Of a stretch of 64,000 bases of DNA, positions 51,310 to 59,891 are shown in pieces. A program made the translations under genes and the position numbers. The notes below the pieces were generated by a model that was given only the letters and a program-made list of their open reading frames with translations, had not been told where the DNA came from and made no database searches. The stretch is from JABDII01 sp963815325 (GTDB lineage Bacteria > Gemmatimonadota > Gemmatimonadetes > Gemmatimonadales > GWC2-71-9): NCBI GenBank assembly GCA_963815325.1, contig CAWFGG010000002.1, positions 558,001 through 622,000 on the forward strand. Direction: 5' to 3'. Each line of letters starts with the position of its first letter. Position 1 is the first letter of the stretch.

Positions 51310-52092
51310 TCAGAGATCCCCTCGGATCGCCCAGAGATCGGGAAACACCGGCTTCATCAACGTCGTCTTCAGATACTCCGCACCGGCACTACCGCCGGTG
51401 CCCCGCTTGGTACCGATCGTCCGCTCCACCATCTTCACGTGCCGGTAGCGCCACTCCTGCAGTCCCTCGTCCAAATCCACCAGCCGCTCGCAGACCGGAA
51501 CGATTGCCGGATTCTCGCGGTAGATGCTAGTCAAGATCTCCTGCACCTGAGGCGACGATGGCACCGGCTGGGTCACGTCGCGTTCCAAGAGTTCCGCCGG
51601 AATGGCGTACCCGCTATCCGCGACGTACCTGAGGAACGCGTCCCACAGCGTACCTTGGCGGAATCGCGTCTCGAGTCTCTGGCGCCCGACCGAGTCCGCC
51701 GGAAAATGTTGGATGGCGGCCCGGTCCCGCCGCCCGAGGAGGAACTCGAGCTCGCGGAACTGGTACGATTGAAATCCACTGCCCGATTCCAGCCGGTCCC
51801 GGAAGGACAGGAAGTCTAGCGGAGTGATGGTCTCCAAGACGTCGATCTGGGACACCAGGACTTTGAGAATGGTGAGGATACGTTTGAACGTGGCCAACGC
51901 GAGCGGCGTATTGGTCTCGACCAGCAGCGTGCGGAGGTAGTCCAACTCGTGGATCACCTCCTTGAACCAGAGTTCGTAGACCTGATGAATGATGATGAAG
52001 AGAGTTTCGTCGTGCTCGGGCCCTTCGGACACCGGTTGCTGGAGGCGGAGCAATTCGTCGAGTTTGAGATAGCTCGAGTAGGTCAGCGGCAT
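51310..52092 (-). CDS. kynA: Tryptophan 2,3-dioxygenase
   Basis: 260 residues from the ATG at 52092 with AGGAGCG upstream; an ATG at 52134 would add 14 atypical residues. Haem enzyme that opens the tryptophan indole ring to N-formylkynurenine. YSSYLKLDELLRLQ, DETLFIIIHQVYELWFK (distal His), and EWRYRHVKMVERTIGTKRG (proximal haem His and substrate loop) followed by GTGGSAGAEYLKTTL are diagnostic. Lies between kynU and the 2-aminobenzoyl-CoA monooxygenase gene, placing Trp breakdown in one operon. Confidence 0.97.
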   Translation of the reverse strand: MPLTYSSYLKLDELLRLQQPVSEGPEHDETLFIIIHQVYELWFKEVIHELDYLRTLLVETNTPLALATFKRILTILKVLVSQIDVLETITPLDFLSFRDRLESGSGFQSYQFRELEFLLGRRDRAAIQHFPADSVGRQRLETRFRQGTLWDAFLRYVADSGYAIPAELLERDVTQPVPSSPQVQEILTSIYRENPAIVPVCERLVDLDEGLQEWRYRHVKMVERTIGTKRGTGGSAGAEYLKTTLMKPVFPDLWAIRGDL

Positions 52093-52136
52093 GTGGTGTC
52101 GCTCCTGAAGTGGCTTCCGGAACCAAGAAAACATGA

Positions 52137-54389
52137 CTAGTCGAACCGGGGCACGTACCCGTCGAGCACGTGGTACGGACTGGACCAGGGCAGCGGGTGC
52201 CGCAGGGCCTGCGCTGCGTGGTGTGTCCAATATGGGTCCCACAGGTGGGCGCGCGCCAGCACACAGAGATCGGCCCGACCCGCGGCCAGGATGCTATTGA
52301 CGTCCATGAAGGACGAGATGTTCCCCACTGCCATGGTGGGAATGGCCGCCTCGTGGCGGATGCGGTCGCTGAATGGCGTCTGGAACTGCCGCCCATAGAC
52401 AGGCTTTGCCTCGGGAACCGTCTGCCCGGCGGACACGTCGATGATGTCGCACCCGTGGGCCTTGAGTCGACGAGCCACTTCGACGGCGTCGGGCGGCTCC
52501 ATGCCGCCGGGGACCCAATCGACGGCTGAAATCCGAACCGACAGCGGCTTGGGGTCAGGCCACGCCGCGCGGACCGCATCCAGAACCTCGAGGGGGAACC
52601 TGAGCCGGTTATCGAGCGACCCGCCATAGGCGTCGGTTCGCCGGTTGGTGAGCGGAGAAATGAAGGTCGAGAGCAGGTACCCGTGCGCGAAGTGGAGTTC
52701 CAGTAGATCGAAGCCTGCTTCGTCCGCCATGCGGGTGGCCTGCACGAAGTCGCCGCGGACCCGGTCCATGTCATCACGGTCCATGGCCCGAGGCACCTGA
52801 TGCCCGGGTGCGTACGGAATCGGCGACGGCGCGAGGAGGGGCCAGGCTCCATCCACGAGCGGCCCGCCCCCGCCCTCCCACGGGCGATTGGTGGCGCCCT
52901 TCCGCCCGGCATGGGCAAGCTGGATCCCGATCTTGGCCGGTGAGTACCGGTGGACGAAGTCGACGATGCGGCTCCACGCGACGGTGTGCTCGGGCTGGTA
53001 CATGCCGGTGCACCCCAGTGAGATCCGTCCGTCGCGGCTCACATCGGTCATCTCCGTCATGACCAGCCCCGCACCCCCAACTGCCCGGCTGCCGAGATGC
53101 ACCAAGTGCCAGTCCCCCGGCGTGCCGTCCTCCGCGGAGTACTGGCACATCGGCGACACGACGACCCGATTGACCAATACGAGATCCCGAAGCCGGAACG
53201 GCGTGAACATCGGTGGGGGTGCGGGTGACGTGTCGACGACTACCCCGCTCTGTCCCGTCGCCTGTCGAGCGAAGACGCGGTCGACTTCGGACACGAATGT
53301 CGGGTCGCGCCGTCGAAGATTCTCGTGAGTTATGCGGAGGCTCCGGGTCAGGAGACTGAACGCAAATTGGACCGGCTCGAGGGCCCGATAGCGTTCCGTC
53401 TCCTCGAACCACTGGAGGCTGACCTCGGCCGCGCGCTGGAGGCTCTCCACCTCCGGTCGACGAGCATGCTCGTAGGCCGTCAACGCCGCCGGTATGTCGG
53501 CCGTGCCACGGAGCGCATCGACCAACGCGATGGTGTCCTCCATGGCCAACTTGGTACCTGAACCGACAGAGAAATGTGCGGTGTGGGCCGCATCGCCGAT
53601 CAAGACCACGTTCTCGTGGTGCCACGTAGCATTCCGAATGGTCGGGAACCGCCGCCAAATGGATCGGTTGGCGAGGAGCGGATGGCCTTCCAATTCCTCG
53701 GCGAAGAGATCTTGGCAAAAGGCCACGGTGTCGTCCTCGGTTGCGCTCTCCATGCCGGCGGCGCGCCACGTCTCCTCCCGTGCCTCGACGATGAACGTCG
53801 AATGCCCGGCTTCATACTGATAGGCGTGCACCCGCCAGAGGCCGTACGGGCTCTCCTTGAAGTAGAAGGTGAAGGCCGGAAACTTCCGGGTCGTGCCCAG
53901 CCAGACGAAGCGGTTGGGCCGCCAATCGATCGCTGGCTCGAAGGAGTCGCTGAACCACCCCCGGACGACGCTGTTGAAGCCATCGGCGCCGAGAATCAGA
54001 TCGGCTCCCTTCACCGCATCGTACTCTTGGACCTCCGATTCAAAGCGCAGATCGACATCCAATTCCTCGCATCGTCGACCCAGAATCGTCAGGAGTCGCT
54101 GTCTCGACAAACCGCTGAAGCCGTGGCCCGTTGATGTAATGGTGGCACCGCGATGATGGATCTCGATATCGTCCCAGTGCGCAAACGCGCGGGTCATCTC
54201 GTCGTGGGTTGATTGGTCGGCCTGGGCCAGGCGTTCTAACGTGGCGTCGGAAAAGACCACGCCAAACCCGAACGTGTCGTTCAGTCGATTCCGCTCGTAC
54301 ACCGTGATCTGGCTCGCCGGATCGGCTTTCTTGAGCAGGATGGCCGCATACAGGCCGGCCGGCCCACCACCGATACTCACCACCCTCAC
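52137..54389 (-). CDS. 2-aminobenzoyl-CoA monooxygenase/reductase (FAD monooxygenase-OYE fusion)
   Basis: 750 residues, GTG start overlapping the upstream stop. N-terminal half (1-380) is an FAD aromatic monooxygenase: IGGGPAGLYAAILLKKADP and GDAAHTAHFSVGSGTKLAMED. C-terminal half (about 395-750) is an Old-Yellow-Enzyme FMN domain: FRLRDLVLVNRVVVSPMCQYS, HYxxAHGYLLSTFISPLTNRR-like segment (HFAHGYLLSTF), YGGSLDNRLRFPLEVLDAV. This fusion is the anthraniloyl-CoA monooxygenase/reductase known from Azoarcus, which dearomatises 2-aminobenzoyl-CoA. Salicylyl-CoA hydroxylases share the N-terminal part; the fused OYE and the kyn context favour the former. Confidence 0.92.
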   Translation of the reverse strand: MRVVSIGGGPAGLYAAILLKKADPASQITVYERNRLNDTFGFGVVFSDATLERLAQADQSTHDEMTRAFAHWDDIEIHHRGATITSTGHGFSGLSRQRLLTILGRRCEELDVDLRFESEVQEYDAVKGADLILGADGFNSVVRGWFSDSFEPAIDWRPNRFVWLGTTRKFPAFTFYFKESPYGLWRVHAYQYEAGHSTFIVEAREETWRAAGMESATEDDTVAFCQDLFAEELEGHPLLANRSIWRRFPTIRNATWHHENVVLIGDAAHTAHFSVGSGTKLAMEDTIALVDALRGTADIPAALTAYEHARRPEVESLQRAAEVSLQWFEETERYRALEPVQFAFSLLTRSLRITHENLRRRDPTFVSEVDRVFARQATGQSGVVVDTSPAPPPMFTPFRLRDLVLVNRVVVSPMCQYSAEDGTPGDWHLVHLGSRAVGGAGLVMTEMTDVSRDGRISLGCTGMYQPEHTVAWSRIVDFVHRYSPAKIGIQLAHAGRKGATNRPWEGGGGPLVDGAWPLLAPSPIPYAPGHQVPRAMDRDDMDRVRGDFVQATRMADEAGFDLLELHFAHGYLLSTFISPLTNRRTDAYGGSLDNRLRFPLEVLDAVRAAWPDPKPLSVRISAVDWVPGGMEPPDAVEVARRLKAHGCDIIDVSAGQTVPEAKPVYGRQFQTPFSDRIRHEAAIPTMAVGNISSFMDVNSILAAGRADLCVLARAHLWDPYWTHHAAQALRHPLPWSSPYHVLDGYVPRFD

Positions 54390-55861
54390 GATACGCTCCT
54401 CAGGGCCGCGTCACGCCCTGCCCACGGTGGCGCAACCAGGCGGCGGCGGCCGTCATCCGTCATGGAAACGTCACCTTCCGGTACGTCGCCGCCGAGTTTG
54501 TCCCACAGCTTGCAGGTCACTTGCTTGTGCACCTGATCGAGTCCCTCGCAGTAGTTGGTGTAGACACACCGGCGCACCTCCGCCCCGCTGCCAACCCGCG
54601 TCTTGAGAAACCAGTCGGGATCGGCCAGTGACTGCCGCGCCGACGCCACGATGTCCGCCTCTCCGCGCTGGAGAATGCCTTCGGCTTGATCGAACGTGGC
54701 GATACCCCCGCATGCGACCACCGGCGTGGTGAAACCGGCCGTGCGGATAGCCCGCCGGATCCTACCCGAAGCCTGGACGTTACGGCCAAACGGCCCGCGG
54801 GCGTCGGACCGCACCGTCGGCATGCATTCATAGCCGCTGGGCCCGGTGTAGGGATAGGCAGCCCACCCTACCTTGGGCTGCTTGGCGTCCTCGAACTTCC
54901 CCCCGCGGGACAGCGAGACATAGTCCATCCCGGCTGCCGCGAAGCCGACCCCGAACGCCATTGCGTCTTCTACTGTGCTCCCACCGGGAATGCACTCCTC
55001 CGTCAAATAGCGACACCCGACGACCAATCGGTCCGAGCAGCGATGCCGTACCGCGTGAAACACCTCGAGCGGCAGACGCATGCGCTGCTCCACCGGCCCT
55101 CCGTAGCCGTCGGGCCGGTCGTTTCGGGCCGAAAGGAAGGAAGCCATGGTATAGGCGTGGGCGTAATGGAGCTCGACTCCATCGAACCCGGCCTGCTCGG
55201 CCCGGTGCGCCGCGTCGGCGAAGATGGCCGGCAAGACGCGAGGGAGATCGAGTACCGCCGGCCGATCCATGTCGGTTACTCGCTCACGGTACCCATATCG
55301 GAGCGCCTCGAGTTCCCGGGCGTCGAGTAGATCATCCAACGCCTCGTCCGGCAAGCGGATGAGGTGCTCCCGGATCTCCTCGTCGGTTCCGGCCAGCCGC
55401 GCGCGGTGCCGGTCGGCGACCGCGAAGTACTTCCTGAAGTACTTCTCCTTGGATGGCCGGCGGCGGATGACCTGGAAGTCGATGAGCTGAATGAGGAGGC
55501 GAGTGTGGCCACCGCTCGCCTCCCGCACAGTTTCGACGAGCGTGGCCAGCCCCGGAATGAAGCGGTCGTGTCCGATGCGCATCAGCGGTCCGCTTGGAAC
55601 GTCCCGTATTCCGGTCGCCTCCACGACCAATGCCCCGGGCCGGCCCTCGGCGAACCGGCGATACCACGCCAGGATGGCCGGTGTGACGTGGCCGTCCTCG
55701 GTAGCCCGCCACGGGACCATAGCCGGAACCCAGGTGCGTTGCTCCAGCGTCTGAGGCCCCAGCCGGATCGGGCTGAACCAGATCGAGTCCCGCGCTTCGG
55801 CCTCGCTCGGCCAGCGGGCCTCGGGCAGCGCATGCTTGATCCGCTCAGGCGGATGCCACAC
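54386..55861 (-). CDS. OYE-family NADH:flavin oxidoreductase with extra C-terminal cysteines
   Basis: 491 residues, GTG start (GGGGGGCG upstream). FMN-dependent Old Yellow Enzyme barrel: QTLEQRTWVPAMVPW, VELHYAHAYTMASFLS, YGGPVEQRMRLPLEVFHAV. The C-terminus has RRCVYTNYCEGLDQVHKQVTC, a Cys-x5-Cys-x11-Cys set reminiscent of, but not equal to, the 4Fe-4S cluster of 2,4-dienoyl-CoA reductase. It lacks that enzyme's FAD/NADPH domains. Likely reduces an alkenoyl-CoA intermediate of the anthranilate pathway. Overlaps the monooxygenase gene by 4 bases. Confidence 0.87.
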   Translation of the reverse strand: MWHPPERIKHALPEARWPSEAEARDSIWFSPIRLGPQTLEQRTWVPAMVPWRATEDGHVTPAILAWYRRFAEGRPGALVVEATGIRDVPSGPLMRIGHDRFIPGLATLVETVREASGGHTRLLIQLIDFQVIRRRPSKEKYFRKYFAVADRHRARLAGTDEEIREHLIRLPDEALDDLLDARELEALRYGYRERVTDMDRPAVLDLPRVLPAIFADAAHRAEQAGFDGVELHYAHAYTMASFLSARNDRPDGYGGPVEQRMRLPLEVFHAVRHRCSDRLVVGCRYLTEECIPGGSTVEDAMAFGVGFAAAGMDYVSLSRGGKFEDAKQPKVGWAAYPYTGPSGYECMPTVRSDARGPFGRNVQASGRIRRAIRTAGFTTPVVACGGIATFDQAEGILQRGEADIVASARQSLADPDWFLKTRVGSGAEVRRCVYTNYCEGLDQVHKQVTCKLWDKLGGDVPEGDVSMTDDGRRRLVAPPWAGRDAALRSVS

Positions 55862-55878
55862 TTACGCCCCCCGCCCCG

Positions 55879-57027
55879 TCATGACGTAGCGGCTTTGATG
55901 AGTTGCCCGGCGATGATCAACCGTTGGATCTCGGTGGTCCCCTCGTAGATGCGCAAGGCACGCACCGACCGGTAGAGGCGGTCCAGTGGGTGATCAGCCA
56001 GCACCCCGAGGCCCCCGAAGATCTGGACCGCATCGTCCACGATGCGCTGCGCCGCTTCCGTGGCGAAGGCCTTGGCCATGGCGGCCTCGCTAGTGACGCG
56101 GGAGGCTCCCAAGTCGAGCTCCCACGCCGCTCGGTAGGTCAGTAACCGCGCCGCCGTGAGATCGGTCGCCATGCGCGCCAATTTGTCCTGGATCAGCTGA
56201 AACTCCGCCAGCGGCTTGCCGAACTGCCGGCGCCGGCAGGCATGGGTCGTCGCCTCGCTCAGCGCGCGCTCCGCCATGCCGCAGGCGGCCGCGGCCACGG
56301 TGGGCCGCAACTTATCCAGCGTGGTGAGGCCAAGCCGGAATCCCATACCCTCGGCCCCGAGCCGGTTCGCCACGGGGACCCGGCAATTCTCGAAGGCGAT
56401 CTCGCCGAGCGGATGCGGAGAACTCAACACGAGTGGACGAACGAAGCGAAGACCCTCCGCGTCGCCGGGCACCAGAAAGCACGAGATGCCGTCACGGCGC
56501 TTTGCCGCGTCGGTTGTGGCGAACACCGTGTAGAAATCGGCGATACCCGCGTTCGAGATGAGGGTCTTGGTCCCATTCAACAGATAGAGGTTGCCGTCGC
56601 GCCGCGCCGAGGTCGTAAGGGACGCGACATCCGAACCGGCTTCAGGCTCGGTCATGGCAAAGGCCGCCACTGCGGTTCCCGACACGACCCGCTCGACCCA
56701 CTGGGTTTTCTGCTCGTCGGTCCCCGCCAGCAGAATCGGAACCGTGCCCAACGCCTGGAGCGCAAACATGGCATCGGCCAATGGCGAGGCCCCCGCGAGG
56801 GCCTCACGGATGAGCGAGCAGGCCCGAAAATCTTGCTCCTCGATCGCCCGAAGCCAGCCGCCTTCACCGAGGAGGGCAACCACCGTTCGCGCCTCGGTCC
56901 GGCACGCAGCATCGTCGGCGGGTTCGGGGCGCGGCGCCAGGTTGGTCGCCGCCCACGCCGCCACATTGGCAGCGAGGGACAGGTGGCGCTCTTCCAGGAA
57001 CGCCCGGACCGCCTTCGGGTCAGGCAC
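55879..57027 (-). CDS. Acyl-CoA dehydrogenase
   Basis: 382 residues, GTG start with GGAG upstream. FAD-binding dehydrogenase: TEPEAGSDVASLTTSARRDG (FAD site), RRQFGKPLAEFQLIQDKLA, VQIFGGLGVLADHPLDRLYRSVR, and the catalytic base Glu in RIYEGTTEIQR. Removes two hydrogens from an acyl-CoA between CoA ligase and hydratase steps. Probably acts on a ring-reduced or ring-opened 2-aminobenzoyl-CoA derivative rather than a fatty acid, judged from its operon. Confidence 0.94.
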   Translation of the reverse strand: MPDPKAVRAFLEERHLSLAANVAAWAATNLAPRPEPADDAACRTEARTVVALLGEGGWLRAIEEQDFRACSLIREALAGASPLADAMFALQALGTVPILLAGTDEQKTQWVERVVSGTAVAAFAMTEPEAGSDVASLTTSARRDGNLYLLNGTKTLISNAGIADFYTVFATTDAAKRRDGISCFLVPGDAEGLRFVRPLVLSSPHPLGEIAFENCRVPVANRLGAEGMGFRLGLTTLDKLRPTVAAAACGMAERALSEATTHACRRRQFGKPLAEFQLIQDKLARMATDLTAARLLTYRAAWELDLGASRVTSEAAMAKAFATEAAQRIVDDAVQIFGGLGVLADHPLDRLYRSVRALRIYEGTTEIQRLIIAGQLIKAATS

Positions 57028-57044
57028 GCGGTGCTCCGGATCGG

Positions 57045-57845
57045 CTATTCAAACACCGGGTCGCGCTTGGCGGTGAACGCTTCATACGCCTCCCGAAAGT
57101 TGGGGTGCTGCATGCAACGGGCTTGGGCCTGGGCCTCCGCCTCGAGGGCCTCCGCGAGGTCCATTGCCGCCTCACGATTCAGGGCATCCTTGGTCACGGC
57201 GAGAGCGTCCGACGGGCCACGGGCCAGCGCGAGTGCCGTACTCTGAGCCTCGTGCATGAGCTCTTCGAGCGGGACGACCCGCTGGTAGAGCCCAATCGCC
57301 TCGGCACGGGCCGCGTCGATGAACGTGCCGGTCATCAATAGTTCCGAGGCGTGCCCTAGGCCGATGATCCGCGGCAGGAGCCAGGCTGCGCCCATGTCGG
57401 CGCCCGAGAGCCCGACTTTGGTGAAGAGAAAGGCGATTTTCGCTGCCGGAGCCGCGATTCGGACGTCACACGCCGTGGCAATAACGGCACCGGCGCCGGC
57501 CACCGTCCCGTTGAGCGCGGCGATGACGGGCCGCCGGCACGTGCGGATCGCGAGAATGAGATCGCAGGTGAGCCGGGTGAACTCCAGAAGCCCCTTCGCG
57601 TCCCGCTCGAACAGCGCCCCGATGATGTCTTCGACGTCCCCGCCGGAGCAGAAGGCCCGCCCCTTGCCGGTGATCACAATCGCGCGCACGGACGGCTCGG
57701 TGTCGAGCCGGACGAAGGTCTCCCGCAACTCGCGGTACACCTCGAACGTCAACGCGTTCAACCGATCGGGCCGGTTCAACGTGATCGTGACGACCCCGTG
57801 TTCGGTGTCGTGATCGTAGAGAAACGTCTTCGGGGCGAGGGACAT
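57045..57845 (-). CDS. Enoyl-CoA hydratase/isomerase family protein
   Basis: 266 residues from the ATG at 57845 (GGAG upstream). Crotonase fold: GVVTITLNRPDRLNALTFEVY, oxyanion-hole segments KGRAFCSGGDVEDI and NGTVAGAGAVIATACDVRIA. The usual catalytic Glu of the second loop appears replaced (LSGADMGAAWLLPRIIG), so hydratase, ring-opening hydrolase or isomerase activity are all possible. 17 bases before the acyl-CoA dehydrogenase start; 33 bases after the RidA gene. Confidence 0.92.
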   Translation of the reverse strand: MSLAPKTFLYDHDTEHGVVTITLNRPDRLNALTFEVYRELRETFVRLDTEPSVRAIVITGKGRAFCSGGDVEDIIGALFERDAKGLLEFTRLTCDLILAIRTCRRPVIAALNGTVAGAGAVIATACDVRIAAPAAKIAFLFTKVGLSGADMGAAWLLPRIIGLGHASELLMTGTFIDAARAEAIGLYQRVVPLEELMHEAQSTALALARGPSDALAVTKDALNREAAMDLAEALEAEAQAQARCMQHPNFREAYEAFTAKRDPVFE

Positions 57846-57877
57846 AGGGTCTCTGCTCCTAGCGGCACGCAACGGGC

Positions 57878-58279
57878 TCAGGGTAGGACGGCGGTCGCTT
57901 CGATCTCGATCTGTGCCCCTTCATCGACGAGGCGTTTCACTTCGACGAGGGCCATCGCAGGATAGTGACGCCCCATGAGCCGGCGGTACACGACACCGAT
58001 CGCTTTTCGGCCGTCACGGTAGGCGTCGAGATCCGTCACGTAGATCGTGAAACGACCGATGTCTTCGGGCGTGCCGCCGGCAGCGCGCACGACGGTCAGG
58101 ACATTGGTCAACGCCTGCTCCCATTGCTCGACGAACGACGTGGCTCGAATCCGCCCGCCTGCAGCGACGGCCGTCTGGCCGGCAACAAAGAGTGCCCGGC
58201 CGCCGGCCGGTCCAACGAGGGCGTGATTCCATCCTCGCGGGACGCCAAGCGATTCGGGGTTAATGATATCGAAGGTCAT
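57878..58279 (-). CDS. RidA-family protein, possible aminomuconate-type deaminase
   Basis: 133 residues, the whole of a YjgF/YER057c/UK114 domain: RALFVAGQTAVAAGGRIRA, QALTNVLTVVRAAGGTPEDI, MALVEVKRLVDEGAQIEIEATAVLP. Contains the Arg and Glu positions used by deaminating members. In the anthranilate-CoA route an enamine amino group must be lost as ammonia, and RidA proteins hydrolyse such enamines; 2-aminomuconate deaminase belongs here too. Coupled to the SDR gene by a 4-base overlap. Confidence 0.9.
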   Translation of the reverse strand: MTFDIINPESLGVPRGWNHALVGPAGGRALFVAGQTAVAAGGRIRATSFVEQWEQALTNVLTVVRAAGGTPEDIGRFTIYVTDLDAYRDGRKAIGVVYRRLMGRHYPAMALVEVKRLVDEGAQIEIEATAVLP

Positions 58280-59052
58280 GCGAGGAGTGCTCCTCCGTCA
58301 ATGACGATGGCCTGTCCGTTGATGCCGCGGGCCTCCGCATCGCACAGCGCGGTCACCGCGTGGGCAACCTCCTCCGGTTGCAGCAGCCGGTGCTGCGGGC
58401 TGAGCGCGAGAATGGCCTCGAGGGCTGCCTCCTTGGGCAGTCCGGTCGTCCGCATGATCTGCGCGATCGACGCGCGGGTCATGTCGGTGTCGACGTATCC
58501 GGGGCAGACGGCGTTCACCGTTACTCCCGCGTGGGCGACTTCGGCGGCGAGGCTCCGGGTAAACCCGATGACCGCGTGTTTCGTGGCGCTGTACGCGGCC
58601 ACGTACTTGGCCCCCGACAGCCCCGCCACGGAGGCGATGTTGATGACCCGCCCCCAACCGCGCTGCACCATGTCTTCGACAAAGGCCTGAGTACACAACA
58701 GCGTCCCGGTCACATTGACCCGGAACAGGTGATTCCAGTCATCCAGCTCGATCTTCTTCACCGGGGCGGAATGGGCCACACCGGCGTTGTTGACGAGGAT
58801 GTCCACGTGCCCAAGGCAAGTCTTGGCGGCGGCAGCCATGTGTCGAACGCTCTCGGGATCACCCACGTCGCACGCAACGGCCCAGGCTTTGTGTCCGGCG
58901 TCGCGCAATGCCTGCTCCACTTCGTTTAGCTTGGCGGTGGATCGTGCCGCCACCACGACCGACGCACCAGCCTGGGCCAAGGCCTCGGCAATGGCCGCAC
59001 CGATGCCCCGCCCTCCGCCGGTGACGACGGCTGTCCGTCCGTCAAGCCGCAT
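58276..59052 (-). CDS. Short-chain dehydrogenase/reductase
   Basis: 258 residues. NAD(P)-binding TGGGRGIGAAIAEAL, NNAGVAHS, catalytic Ser in IASVAGLSG and YSATK (Tyr, Lys), C-terminal VCPGYVDTDMT and INGQAIVIDGGA. Classical 3-hydroxyacyl-CoA dehydrogenase or 3-ketoacyl reductase type. GAGGTG lies before the start. Expected to oxidise the beta-hydroxy intermediate formed by the crotonase in the anthraniloyl-CoA pathway. Confidence 0.95.
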   Translation of the reverse strand: MRLDGRTAVVTGGGRGIGAAIAEALAQAGASVVVAARSTAKLNEVEQALRDAGHKAWAVACDVGDPESVRHMAAAAKTCLGHVDILVNNAGVAHSAPVKKIELDDWNHLFRVNVTGTLLCTQAFVEDMVQRGWGRVINIASVAGLSGAKYVAAYSATKHAVIGFTRSLAAEVAHAGVTVNAVCPGYVDTDMTRASIAQIMRTTGLPKEAALEAILALSPQHRLLQPEEVAHAVTALCDAEARGINGQAIVIDGGALLA

Positions 59053-59061
59053 GATGGCACC

Positions 59062-59832
59062 TCATGGGCGATCGAGCTCTGCGGTTACCGCGACAACGGC
59101 ATCCTCGAGGATACCGCCTAGGATGTCGATCACTCGTCTTCCCTCTTCTGTGCTGGCCTGGGCCGGGTTGCCAAAGTAGGCTCGCGGGCCGCCGGCCTCG
59201 TCAAAGGTATGCTTGCCTTCTCGAATCGCCTGCGACAGCGAGGCAGGATTCGGGGCCAGGCTCCGCCGAATCTCATTCCGAACGAGCTCTGGACACTGTG
59301 CGAGAATGACGGAACTTTCATATTGACCGGCGTGACACGCACCGCTTTGGAACTCCTCGGTCAGGCGGGGCGCCCACGGCTTCTTGGTGATGTTCGGGAA
59401 GATGACCCGGCCCCCGGCATCGCCCTCGGTCGCGGCAACCGCGGCATCCAGGGCCGCGAGATGCGCCGGGTCGAGGTGCACGTTGGCGAGCGCGAGGTCG
59501 AGCCCGAACCGGGCGACACCCCGCGCCAGATCGGCCACCATGGCCGTCACCGTGCCGGGACCGACCGATAGCGTGCCGGGAAACTCCGCTGCGAACGGCG
59601 CGGCGGTATAGTGAAGGCAGGGCAGCAGGAGACACCCGTATCCCCGCCGCGCCAGCCGCTCCGCGCCGGCCTGGGCCATCGCCTCGGCGATGCGGCCGTC
59701 CGTCGCCAGCGGAAGATGAGGACCGTGGGCCTCGATCGCCCCGATCGGAAGAATGGCCAGGGATGCCGTCTGTCCAAGATCCCGAACCTCCTCCCAGGTC
59801 ATGTCGGCCAGCCGGAGTGGGCGCATCGTCAT
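59062..59832 (-). CDS. Creatininase-family amidohydrolase
   Basis: 256 residues from the ATG at 59832; ATGs at 59826 and 59868 are alternatives, and an even longer start would leave no room for a divergent promoter. Metal site: GAIEAHGPHLPLATD (Glu, His, Asp), LANVHLDPAH, and SGACHAGQYESS with His and Glu. The family hydrolyses cyclic or formyl amides (creatinine, formamidopyrimidine ArfB). Located between the CoA ligase and the rest of the Trp operon, where N-formylkynurenine formamidase is otherwise missing. Confidence 0.9.
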   Translation of the reverse strand: MTMRPLRLADMTWEEVRDLGQTASLAILPIGAIEAHGPHLPLATDGRIAEAMAQAGAERLARRGYGCLLLPCLHYTAAPFAAEFPGTLSVGPGTVTAMVADLARGVARFGLDLALANVHLDPAHLAALDAAVAATEGDAGGRVIFPNITKKPWAPRLTEEFQSGACHAGQYESSVILAQCPELVRNEIRRSLAPNPASLSQAIREGKHTFDEAGGPRAYFGNPAQASTEEGRRVIDILGGILEDAVVAVTAELDRP

Positions 59833-59891
59833 TATGAAGCTCGGAACGCGTGTGAAGACTGCCGACATCGACTCCCATCGGTGAGCCACTC

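Noticed and set aside
52774..53769. Minus-strand frame of 331 codons inside the monooxygenase gene
   Set aside because: Same strand but a different frame from a protein with clear FAD and OYE motifs; its composition is Arg/Gly-rich noise.
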